Assembly (NCBI GenBank): GCA_030040865.1
Contig: JASHSX010000194.1
Span: 1 to 7,578, forward strand
Length of the DNA: 7,578 nt
Direction of reading: 5' to 3'
DNA from: Thermoplasmata archaeon
GTDB lineage: Archaea; Thermoplasmatota; Thermoplasmata; Lutacidiplasmatales; UBA184
In this document: in pieces, positions 1-5,484 of the stretch
Position numbering within the stretch: position 1 is the first letter of the stretch
How the letters are laid out: the number at the start of each line of letters is the position of its first letter
Position numbers and translations under genes: made by a program
Notes under the pieces: model-generated
What the model saw: the letters and a program-made list of their open reading frames with translations, nothing else
Database searches by the model: none
What the model was told of the DNA's origin: nothing

Positions 1-1
1 G

Positions 2-355
2 GTGAGCGAAGCTGCCGTACCGGTGGTCGTGAACGACGCGACGTTCGAGGCGGAGGTGATCCGCTCTCCGCTCCCCGTCGTCGTCGATTTCTTCGCCCAC
101 TGGTGCGCGCCGTGTCTCGTCACCGAGCCGGTGGTGCGCGACCTGAGCGCACGGCTCGCCGGCCGGGTCAAGTTCGCGACGGTGAACGTCGACGAGGCGA
201 GCATCGTCACCCGGTCGTACGGCATCCACTCGATCCCGACGTTCCTCTTCCTCGAGTACGGCCAGGAGCGCGGCCGCGAGGTGGGACCGATCGGCCCGGT
301 CGAGTTCCGGTCGATCCTGAAGCGGGTCTTCGCGACCACGCCCCGGCGCGCCTAG
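2..355 (+). CDS. Thioredoxin-like thiol:disulfide oxidoreductase
   Basis: A 117-residue protein the size of a single thioredoxin domain. The active-site motif WCAPC lies at residues 34-38 (Cys35 and Cys38), preceded by the usual hydrophobic strand with Asp29 (VVVDFFAHW). The cis-proline motif IPT is at 78-80, followed by FLFLEYG, which matches the thioredoxin beta-sheet. The central dipeptide is AP rather than the commoner GP, a known variant that still gives a redox-active pair. It probably reduces cytoplasmic protein disulfides, its own donor being a thioredoxin reductase not in this window. No signal peptide or membrane segment is visible. The GTG at base 2 is used as the start, but the window begins one base earlier, so a start further upstream cannot be excluded. 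Its TAG stop ends exactly where the stop of convergent purH begins, leaving no spacer. The fold assignment is firm; the specific partner is unknown. Confidence 0.9.
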   Translation: MSEAAVPVVVNDATFEAEVIRSPLPVVVDFFAHWCAPCLVTEPVVRDLSARLAGRVKFATVNVDEASIVTRSYGIHSIPTFLFLEYGQERGREVGPIGPVEFRSILKRVFATTPRRA

Positions 356-1921
356 TCAGTGGCGGAAGACCCGCCAGCCGGTGAAATAGAGCGCGATCCC
401 GGCCTTCTCGGCGACCGCGATCACCTCGGGGTCCCGTAGGCTGCCTCCCGGCTCGATGATCGCGGCGACCCCCGCGCGGGCCGCGACCTCGACGCCGTCG
501 GGGAACGGGAAGAAGGCGTCGGAGGCGAGGACCGCCCCGCGCGCCCGGGGCCCCGCGACCTCGCAGGCGATCTCGACCGCCTTGACCCGCGTCGGCTGGC
601 CCGAGCCGATGCCGACGGTCCGGGAGCCCTGGGCGAGGACGATCGCGTTCGACTTCGCGTGCCGTACGACCCGCCAGGCGAAATCGAGCGCGCACAGCTG
701 CTCGGGGGTCGCCCGCGCCGACGTCATCGGCCGGAGGTCGCCCGGCACGAGCTCCCGGCGGTCGACCTCCTGGAGCAGCAGCCGGTCGAGGGCGCTCTTC
801 GCCTCCCAACGGGGGGCCGTGAGCGACGGCACGTCGGTCCGTACGACCTTGATCTTGGCGCGATGGGCGAGCGACGCGAGCGCCCCGTCCTCGAACGACG
901 GGGCGGCGAGGAGGTCGACGAAGACCCCCTTCAGCGCCGCGGCGTCGGGGGCCGCGAACGGGCGGTTGAGCGCGACGGCGCAGCCGTACCGGGCCACGGG
1001 GTCGGTCGCGAACGCCCGCTCGAGCGCCTCGGCGACGGTCGCCCCCGACGCGACGCCGCAGGGCGTCGCGTGCTTCACGACGGCCGCGTTCGGGGTCGGG
1101 AACTCCGCGACGATCCCGAGCGCCGTGTCGAGGTCCAGGAGGTTCGTGAACGACAGCGCGTCGCCCTTGAGGAGCGAGAACGGCGCGGGCCGAAGGCCGG
1201 TCCCCGACGGTCGGACGACGCCGTACGGGGCGGCGCGCTGGTGCGGGTTCTCGCCGTACCGGAGCTTGAGCGGCTCGCGACGGAAGACGACCTCCTCCGG
1301 GAAGCCGTCGGCGGGAGGTCCCTCGTCGCTCAGGCCCTGCGCGATCGCGGCGTCGTAGTCGGTGCACCGGGCGAACGCCCGCACGGCGAGGCGTCGGCGG
1401 GTGTCGGCGCTCACGCCGTGGGTCCGCCGGAGCTCGTCGAGCAGCGCGGCGTAGTCGGCGGGATCGCTCACCACCGTCACCCACGCATGGTTCTTCGCGG
1501 CGGCGCGGGCGAGCGTGACGCCTCCGATGTCGATGTACTCCTCCCGGTCGGTCGCGGCGGGGCGGTCGGCGAGGTGCTTCTCGAACGGGTAGAAGTTCAC
1601 GACGACGAGGTCGAACGGCAGGAGCTTCCGCTCCGCGAGCTCGCGCTCCCCCTCGGCCGTGCGCGGGGCGAGGATCCCTCCGAAGACCGCGGGGTGGAGC
1701 GTCTTCACCCGCCCGCCGAACCAGGCGCCGACGCCGGTGAGCTCCTCGACGCCCCGGGTCGCGACGCCGCCCGCCTCGAGGGCTTTGCGGGTCCCGCCCG
1801 TGGACCAGAGCTCGACGCCCTCGGTCGCTAGGGCGCGCGCGAGCTCGACCAGCCCCGATTTGTCGTCGACCGAGAGGATCGCCCGCCGAAGACGGGCGAC
1901 GGTCCCGTTCCCGGAGCCCAC
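356..1921 (-). CDS. purH: Bifunctional AICAR formyltransferase / IMP cyclohydrolase
   Basis: Cytoplasmic enzyme for the last two steps of purine synthesis: 10-formyl-THF-dependent formylation of AICAR, then ring closure to IMP. From the GTG at 1921 it has 521 residues, normal for PurH. The N-terminal cyclohydrolase domain (about 8-200) shows STGGT (40-44), KTLHP (73-77), NFYPF (109-113) and IDIGGVTLARAAAKNH; Lys73, Tyr111, Asp131 and Lys143 match known active-site residues. The C-terminal transformylase domain shows KLRYGENPHQ (219-228), the catalytic pair Lys283-His284 in KHATPCG, GIGSGQ (437-442), SDAFFPF (467-473) and PGGS (491-494). Phe80 replaces the His usual just after KTLHPAV, and YGCAVA replaces the usual FGGIIA. 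The frame stays open for 68 codons upstream, but that stretch is not PurH-like and runs through the promoter region. The chosen GTG has GGGGGT 7 nt upstream. Transcription is probably from the TATA-like site at 1952-1960. Confidence 0.96.
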   Translation of the reverse strand: MGSGNGTVARLRRAILSVDDKSGLVELARALATEGVELWSTGGTRKALEAGGVATRGVEELTGVGAWFGGRVKTLHPAVFGGILAPRTAEGERELAERKLLPFDLVVVNFYPFEKHLADRPAATDREEYIDIGGVTLARAAAKNHAWVTVVSDPADYAALLDELRRTHGVSADTRRRLAVRAFARCTDYDAAIAQGLSDEGPPADGFPEEVVFRREPLKLRYGENPHQRAAPYGVVRPSGTGLRPAPFSLLKGDALSFTNLLDLDTALGIVAEFPTPNAAVVKHATPCGVASGATVAEALERAFATDPVARYGCAVALNRPFAAPDAAALKGVFVDLLAAPSFEDGALASLAHRAKIKVVRTDVPSLTAPRWEAKSALDRLLLQEVDRRELVPGDLRPMTSARATPEQLCALDFAWRVVRHAKSNAIVLAQGSRTVGIGSGQPTRVKAVEIACEVAGPRARGAVLASDAFFPFPDGVEVAARAGVAAIIEPGGSLRDPEVIAVAEKAGIALYFTGWRVFRH

Positions 1922-1951
1922 GTCCCTTACCCCCGACTGGGAGGAAGGGGG

Positions 1952-1960
1952 AGAGATAAG
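1952..1960 (-). promoter_or_regulatory. TATA-like element for purH
   Basis: Read on the minus strand this is CTTATCTCT, an AT-richer island in very GC-rich surroundings. Its centre is about 36 bp before the purH GTG, which would put the transcript start near 1930 and leave a leader of roughly 10 nt containing the GGGGGT ribosome-binding sequence. The match to the archaeal TATA consensus is weak, so the call rests on position and composition. Confidence 0.4.
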
Positions 1961-1975
1961 GTGCGCGGCGCGAGA

Positions 1976-2002
1976 CGGACGGCGAACGGCCCTCGCCGTC
2001 CG
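1976..2002. repeat. Perfect 10-bp inverted repeat in the divergent purH / surface-protein promoter region
   Basis: The arms CGGACGGCGA (1976-1985) and TCGCCGTCCG (1993-2002) are exactly complementary and separated by 7 nt. The element begins 16 bp upstream of the TATA-like box of purH and lies about 90 bp upstream of that of the surface-protein gene, where a regulator's operator could sit. No function is assigned. Confidence 0.6.
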
Positions 2003-2040
2003 GTGGGGGACGGCCGGGGCGCCGGACGAACTTCGGGAAA

Positions 2041-2058
2041 CGGGCCGATCGCGGCCCG
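2041..2058. repeat. 7-bp inverted repeat (CGGGCCG, 4-nt spacer, CGGCCCG)
   Basis: The arms at 2041-2047 and 2052-2058 are perfect and flank ATCG. The site is about 35 bp upstream of the TATA box of the surface-protein gene. A shorter dyad, CCCTC-AA-GAGGG, follows at 2073-2084, directly upstream of that TATA box. GC-rich DNA yields such short dyads often, so a regulatory role is only possible. Confidence 0.4.
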
Positions 2059-2093
2059 GCCGACCAGCGGAACCCTCAAGAGGGGGCCCGCGG

Positions 2094-2101
2094 CTATTTT
2101 C
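2094..2101 (+). promoter_or_regulatory. TATA box, leaderless promoter of the surface-protein gene
   Basis: CTATTTTC lies in an AT-rich patch within GC-rich DNA. Its centre is about 22 bp before the ATG at 2119, the distance expected when transcription starts at or next to the initiator codon. No Shine-Dalgarno-like sequence precedes that ATG (the spacer is C-rich), which also fits a leaderless mRNA. Confidence 0.65.
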
Positions 2102-2118
2102 AATCCTCCCCCGAGCGT

Positions 2119-3765
2119 ATGGCATCGAGATCGCGTCCTCGTCGCTGGCGGCTGCGCGGCCGGCGGGCCCAGGTCTCCGCGGTCGCGACGATCCTGGGCC
2201 TCCTCCTCGTCGTCACGTTCGTCGCGAACTACCTCACGACCACGCTCCCGAACCAGATGCAGGTCAACGACCTGAACCACGAGCTCGCGGTCGAGAACCA
2301 GGTCGGACGGGTCGGCGCGATCCTCGAGTCCGCTTCGGCGGCCTCCGCGCTCGGCGCCCAGCTCTCCCAACCGATCTCGCTCGGTTCCTCGGGCGATCCG
2401 CCGTTCGCGAACCCCGATTCGGGTCAGATCGGTTCCGGCAACGCCTCCGGTTCGCTCGGGGTCACCTACTCGGTGCTCGGACCGCTCGGGTATGCGCCGC
2501 CGGTGAGCGGAGGTCCGGCGGGAGGGCACCTGTGCGCCGTCACCTGCAGCGGCACCGCGACCTCCGTGTCGATCGTCGGCTCGTCGTCCAACTACTGGAA
2601 CATGACGGGGAACTCGCTCGTCTTCACCGCGTCGGTCACCGGCAGCGGGTTCACGTCGCTCAACCTCACCGCGAACTCCTCGACGCTGACGGTCTCGGGC
2701 ACGGGGAGCGGCGGCAACCACTGGGAGGTCCTCGGGAGCCACGATACGATCAGCATGTCGAACGTCGGCAGCGGGGTCACCAACATCTCGGTGATCGGCA
2801 ACTACGACCAGCTCGCCCTCACGACGACCGGGAGCTCCCCGATCACCGTCTGGATCTACGGGAGCGACGACTCGGTGACGTTCCCCTCCACGACGGGCAG
2901 CCAGTTCGTGAAGGTGATCTTCTTCGGCACGTACGACACGTTCTCGGCGCCGACCGCCACCGGTAGCCAGTCGTTCGCGGTCCGGTTCAACGGCTTCAGC
3001 GCGACGAGCCCCACCTCTTCGCTCTGCCCGTACGCGAACCTCTCCTCCACCGACGCGGTCACCGGATTCAACATGACGGGCTCGGGAGGCCTCTCCGAGA
3101 CCCTCAACAACGTGGTCGGCTACAGCGCGACGGGGACCGGCAGCGGCTCGTGCGTGGGCAATGGGACGTGCTGGTCGATCGCGCACCAGAGCGTCACGTC
3201 GTTCGCGTGCCCGTTCTTCTCCCAGTCCACGGTACCGATCGCGTTCGGCGGAGAACCCGCCGGCATCTTCTCGGTCCAGCTGACGAACGCCTACATCCCG
3301 TCGGCGGCCGTCGGCTACGACCTCGGCGCCGTCACCTTCGCCCAAGAAGGCGGGTATCCGATCATGGTCAGCCCCCCGGACCTCGCGTACACTGGGAGGA
3401 CCCTCAGCCTCTGGATCCCCCAGTTCCAGGGGTCGGTCGGTTCCACGAGCGGCATCGGAACCGTCGACCTCAACTTCCGACTCCTGAGCGTCGACACCTT
3501 CGGGGTGCCCGGCGGAGGCTACTCCCTGCCGAGCTCGGGCGACATCACGCTCACCGTCGTGTCTCCGTACGCGCAGGCCTGGTACACGTACTTCCAGACG
3601 AGCGCCAGCTTCCACGGCCTGGTCGTGACCTGTACTCCCGCGTCCGTCTGCTCCCAGCCGTTCCAGATCCCCGAACCGCTCGGAACGGTCACGCTGACGA
3701 TCCCCATCTCGGGCCTCACGAGCCTCTCCGTGACGACGGCCCGTTTCTCCGTCGCGATCCCGTAG
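2119..3765 (+). CDS. Secreted or surface protein with type IV pilin-like N-terminus and beta-solenoid-like repeats
   Basis: A 548-residue extracytoplasmic protein of unknown function. The basic N-terminus (1-16) ends in RRA|QVSAV, which fits the archaeal class III prepilin cleavage pattern (Arg16-Ala17|Gln18-Val19). A hydrophobic stretch (21-39) and a helical-looking segment to about 73 follow, as in pilin-type anchors. Residues 150-292 hold a tandem repeat of about 21-22 residues with the core (hydrophobic)-x-(hydrophobic)-x-G-(S/N/T)-x-D; Gly206, 227, 248, 270 and 292 mark successive units. This suggests a beta-helix, somewhat like DUF3060 proteins (from memory). The rest (about 370-548) is beta-rich, resembling C-terminal domains of other archaeal pilin-like proteins. 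Eight cysteines include the close pairs 139/143, 345/351 and 505/511, possible disulfides. Sequons occur at Asn108, 161, 182, 186, 222, 307, 318 and 348. The ATG has a leaderless promoter. A pilus subunit, S-layer-associated protein or adhesin are all possible; it is long for a structural pilin. Confidence 0.85.
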   Translation: MASRSRPRRWRLRGRRAQVSAVATILGLLLVVTFVANYLTTTLPNQMQVNDLNHELAVENQVGRVGAILESASAASALGAQLSQPISLGSSGDPPFANPDSGQIGSGNASGSLGVTYSVLGPLGYAPPVSGGPAGGHLCAVTCSGTATSVSIVGSSSNYWNMTGNSLVFTASVTGSGFTSLNLTANSSTLTVSGTGSGGNHWEVLGSHDTISMSNVGSGVTNISVIGNYDQLALTTTGSSPITVWIYGSDDSVTFPSTTGSQFVKVIFFGTYDTFSAPTATGSQSFAVRFNGFSATSPTSSLCPYANLSSTDAVTGFNMTGSGGLSETLNNVVGYSATGTGSGSCVGNGTCWSIAHQSVTSFACPFFSQSTVPIAFGGEPAGIFSVQLTNAYIPSAAVGYDLGAVTFAQEGGYPIMVSPPDLAYTGRTLSLWIPQFQGSVGSTSGIGTVDLNFRLLSVDTFGVPGGGYSLPSSGDITLTVVSPYAQAWYTYFQTSASFHGLVVTCTPASVCSQPFQIPEPLGTVTLTIPISGLTSLSVTTARFSVAIP

Positions 3766-3782
3766 CGGGTGACCCGCGGCTA
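3763..3782. other. Small dyad spanning the two convergent stop codons
   Basis: Between the TAG of the surface protein (3763-3765) and the TAG of the pop5 candidate (minus strand, 3782-3780) lies GCGGG-TGA-CCCGC (3765-3777), a 5-bp GC stem with a 3-nt loop. There is no T-tract on either side, so it does not look like a typical archaeal U-tract terminator. Confidence 0.3.
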
Positions 3783-4124
3783 CCGGCCCGCTCGCAACCA
3801 GCGCTTCGCTCCGACGAGCGTGCCCCACGTACGTCGGGTCGCGAACCGGATCCGATCGTCGCCCGACACCGGCGCGTTCCAGGCCGAGCGGGCGCGGCCC
3901 GCCACGTACCGGTCGACCTCCGCGATGGCTCGCCGGCCCTCGACGCGCACCAGCCGGAACGGCACCCCCGTCGGTCCCGGGGTCCGATCGAGGCCGACCC
4001 GGAGGTTCGCCTCCCACCAGCGGGGCGAGAGGGCGGGAAACGGTTGCCCCGCCACCTCGATGCCGAGGTAGCGGGGCCGGCTCTTCGACCTACCGGACGA
4101 GGTCGATGACTTCCTCGGACTCAC
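3780..4124 (-). CDS. rnp2: Probable RNase P protein component 2 (Pop5/Rnp2)
   Basis: A 114-residue protein, the usual size for archaeal Pop5, which together with Rpp30 supports the catalytic RNA of RNase P in 5' processing of tRNA. RPRYLGIEV (16-24) corresponds to the family's conserved first strand (RYI.fe.). RRAIAEVDRYVAGRARSAW (64-82) fits the strand-helix pair, and RRTWGTLVGAKRWL (97-110) fits the closing (T/V)SGT-(I/L)-x-x-AK motif, with Trp at the usual Ser position. The first 15 residues are Ser/Arg/Lys-rich and probably disordered. The start is a GTG inside ftsZ with GGAGG 11 nt upstream, giving a 35-bp out-of-frame overlap. Upstream of this GTG the open frame is only a shadow of ftsZ. 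Co-transcription and translational coupling with ftsZ are likely. The assignment is by motif recognition; the sequence is divergent, so another small basic protein is possible. Confidence 0.65.
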   Translation of the reverse strand: MSPRKSSTSSGRSKSRPRYLGIEVAGQPFPALSPRWWEANLRVGLDRTPGPTGVPFRLVRVEGRRAIAEVDRYVAGRARSAWNAPVSGDDRIRFATRRTWGTLVGAKRWLRAGR

Positions 4125-5223
4125 CGGCGGCGTAGCCTCCCTTCTGGCCCAGGAGGCTCGTCGCACGGACGCCCGTGATGATGAGGAGCACCTTGATGGT
4201 GTTCTCCATCTCGGGAGAGTTCTCGACGGAGCAGCCCCAGATGATCCGGGCCCGCTTCGAGATCTTGCCACCGACCAGCGCGGCGGCCTTCTCGGCCTCG
4301 CTGACCGTCATGGTCGGACCGCCGATGACGCGGACGAGGGCGCCGGTCGCGTCCTTGAGCTCGACCGAGCCCAGCAGCGGCGAGGTGAGCGCCTCGGTGA
4401 CCGCCTCGGTGACCCGGTCGGTCGCGCTCTCGCTCTCGCCGAGTCCGATGAGGGCGACCCCGCCGTCCTTCATGACGGTCAGGATGTCGGCGTAGTCCAG
4501 GTTCACGAGTCCGGGACGGGTCACGATCTCCGTGATCCCCTTGATCGCGGTCATGAGGACCGCGTCGGCGAGCTTGAACGCCGCGTCGAGCGGCATCCGG
4601 GGCACGAGCTCGAGGAGCTTGTCGTTCTGGATCACGATCGTCGTGTCGCAGACGCGGCGCAGGCGCTCGAGTCCGTCGCGCGCCTGTTCCATGCGCGCCG
4701 CGCCCTCGCCGGCGAACGGCAGGGTGACGACGCCCATCGTGAGCGCGCCCGCTTCCTTCGCGAGGCGGGCGACCAGGTGGGCCGAACCGGTCCCCGTCCC
4801 CCCGCCCATGCCGGCGGTGACGAAGACGATGTGGGCCCCGTTCAGAAACTGGCGCAGCTCCTCCTCGTTCTCGCGGGCCGCCTCTTCCCCGATCTCGGGG
4901 CGAGCGCCGGCGCCGAGGCCCTTCGTGGCCCGGCGGCCGATGAGGATCTTCCGGGGAGCGTGGATGGTCAAGAGGTGCTTCGCATCGGTGTTGATGGCGC
5001 ACATCTCCGCGCCCTGGATCCCTTCCTCGACGCACCGGTTGATCGTGTTCGAGCCGCCGCCCCCGCATCCGACGATCCGGATGTTGACCTTCAGCGTCTC
5101 CGCCAACTTCGCGAGCTCGGCGTCGTCGGCGCTCGCGTAGGTCGGACCGGACGGCTTCTTCTCCTCGACCAGGGTCTGGTTCTCCTGGTGCTTCGCAATC
5201 GCTTCCTGGATGATGGACTTCAT
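4090..5223 (-). CDS. ftsZ: Cell division GTPase FtsZ
   Basis: A 377-residue tubulin-family GTPase that polymerises into the mid-cell ring and recruits the division machinery. Visible motifs are GCGGGGSNTINR (52-63), NTDAKHL (78-84), the tubulin signature GGGTGTGSA (140-148), and the T7 loop NLDYADI (241-247) with Asp243 and Asp246 for GTP hydrolysis across the protomer interface. The C-terminal subdomain ends near TGVRATSLLG (350-359). A short tail, ESEEVIDLVR, follows; it could bind an anchor such as archaeal SepF (inference). Departures from most FtsZs are GSAHLV for GSAPVV (His149), IQNDKLL for IPNDKLL (Gln199) and LLGSVEL for LLDVDI, so it may be the more divergent of two archaeal paralogues; I do not assign FtsZ1 or FtsZ2. 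The N-terminal 45 residues are a charged helix-like extension. The ATG start has GAGGAA 6 nt upstream. The gene is first in a unit with pop5. Confidence 0.96.
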   Translation of the reverse strand: MKSIIQEAIAKHQENQTLVEEKKPSGPTYASADDAELAKLAETLKVNIRIVGCGGGGSNTINRCVEEGIQGAEMCAINTDAKHLLTIHAPRKILIGRRATKGLGAGARPEIGEEAARENEEELRQFLNGAHIVFVTAGMGGGTGTGSAHLVARLAKEAGALTMGVVTLPFAGEGAARMEQARDGLERLRRVCDTTIVIQNDKLLELVPRMPLDAAFKLADAVLMTAIKGITEIVTRPGLVNLDYADILTVMKDGGVALIGLGESESATDRVTEAVTEALTSPLLGSVELKDATGALVRVIGGPTMTVSEAEKAAALVGGKISKRARIIWGCSVENSPEMENTIKVLLIITGVRATSLLGQKGGYAAGESEEVIDLVR

Positions 5224-5252
5224 CGCTAGTTCCTCGCTTCCATTTGTCAGAC

Positions 5253-5267
5253 GAGCGTCATACGCTC
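5253..5267. repeat. 6-bp palindrome at the predicted ftsZ transcript start
   Basis: GAGCGT-CAT-ACGCTC is a perfect dyad with a 3-nt centre. It lies about 25-40 bp downstream of the ftsZ TATA box, at or just after the expected transcription start and about 30 bp before the start codon. It could be an operator or a hairpin at the 5' end of the mRNA, but a dyad this short can also arise by chance. Confidence 0.4.
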
Positions 5268-5290
5268 TGGGGACAGACTTCGGTGGTTGC

Positions 5291-5299
5291 TACATAAAC
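5291..5299 (-). promoter_or_regulatory. TATA box of ftsZ
   Basis: On the minus strand this reads GTTTATGTA, preceded by the A-rich GCAAAT, which resembles a TFB-recognition element. Its centre is about 72 bp before the ftsZ ATG, so the expected transcript start near 5269 gives a leader of about 46 nt that includes the GAGGAA ribosome-binding site (5230-5235). Confidence 0.65.
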
Positions 5300-5424
5300 A
5301 TTTGCGTTTAGGGGAACTTCGCGTCGAGCCTCCCCGAGGACACGGACCGGACGGCGTGGCGGGCGATCGCCGCGACGTGTGCGGCCCGCGACGGGTCGAG
5401 GCGAAGAACTATCTCCCTATTGTC
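5300..5424. other. Spacer between the two divergent TATA boxes, with a possible nested stem structure
   Basis: No credible gene is seen here. Arms at 5317-5330 and 5393-5406 are complementary at 12 of 14 positions. Within them, 5340-5344 can pair with 5376-5380, and GGCGATCGCC (5362-5371) is a perfect palindrome. This could be a regulatory region or a small structured RNA, but pairing of this quality is near what chance gives in GC-rich DNA. Confidence 0.25.
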
Positions 5425-5433
5425 GCTATATAC
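5425..5433 (+). promoter_or_regulatory. TATA box of the small membrane-protein gene
   Basis: GCTATATAC is the clearest TATA sequence in the window and stands out from GC-rich flanks. Its centre near 5430 predicts a transcript start around 5452-5456, some 25-30 nt before the GTG at 5481. An ATG at 5449 lies close to that start point. Confidence 0.65.
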
Positions 5434-5448
5434 AGTACATACCCGGGG

Positions 5449-5484
5449 ATGGCGACGGGGAGTGGCTCGCGGGGCGGGCCGTGA
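5449..5484 (+). CDS. Possible 11-residue leader ORF overlapping the next start codon
   Basis: ATG at 5449 opens a short frame (MATGSGSRGGP) whose TGA at 5482-5484 overlaps the GTG start of the membrane protein as GTGA. The ATG is 19 bp from the TATA centre, slightly close for leaderless initiation but within error. If it is translated, the arrangement suits termination-reinitiation onto the GTG. The peptide itself has no recognisable function, and the open frame may be accidental. Confidence 0.3.
   Translation: MATGSGSRGGP

Noticed and set aside
207..1484. Long open frame of 425 codons on the minus strand within purH, out of frame, and similar long frames on the plus strand at 456-1358 and 659-1831
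   Set aside because: Their translations are Arg/Pro/Gly/Ala-rich with no recognisable motif, as expected from out-of-frame reading of GC-rich coding DNA, whereas the PurH frame has all catalytic motifs.
1922..2125. Upstream extension of the PurH frame to position 2125
   Set aside because: The added 68 residues are not PurH-like and would overlap the dyads and promoters. The GTG at 1921 has a ribosome-binding sequence and gives the normal family length.
1927..4017. 696-codon open frame on the minus strand opposite the surface-protein gene
   Set aside because: It is composed mostly of Arg, Gly, Asp and Glu, runs across the promoter region and both neighbouring genes, and has no domain. The plus-strand frame has a signal segment, repeats, sequons and a promoter.
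4125..4271. Upstream extension of the pop5 frame into ftsZ
   Set aside because: The extra 49 residues are Ser/Arg-rich shadow translation of FtsZ. The family's first conserved strand begins shortly after the GTG at 4124.
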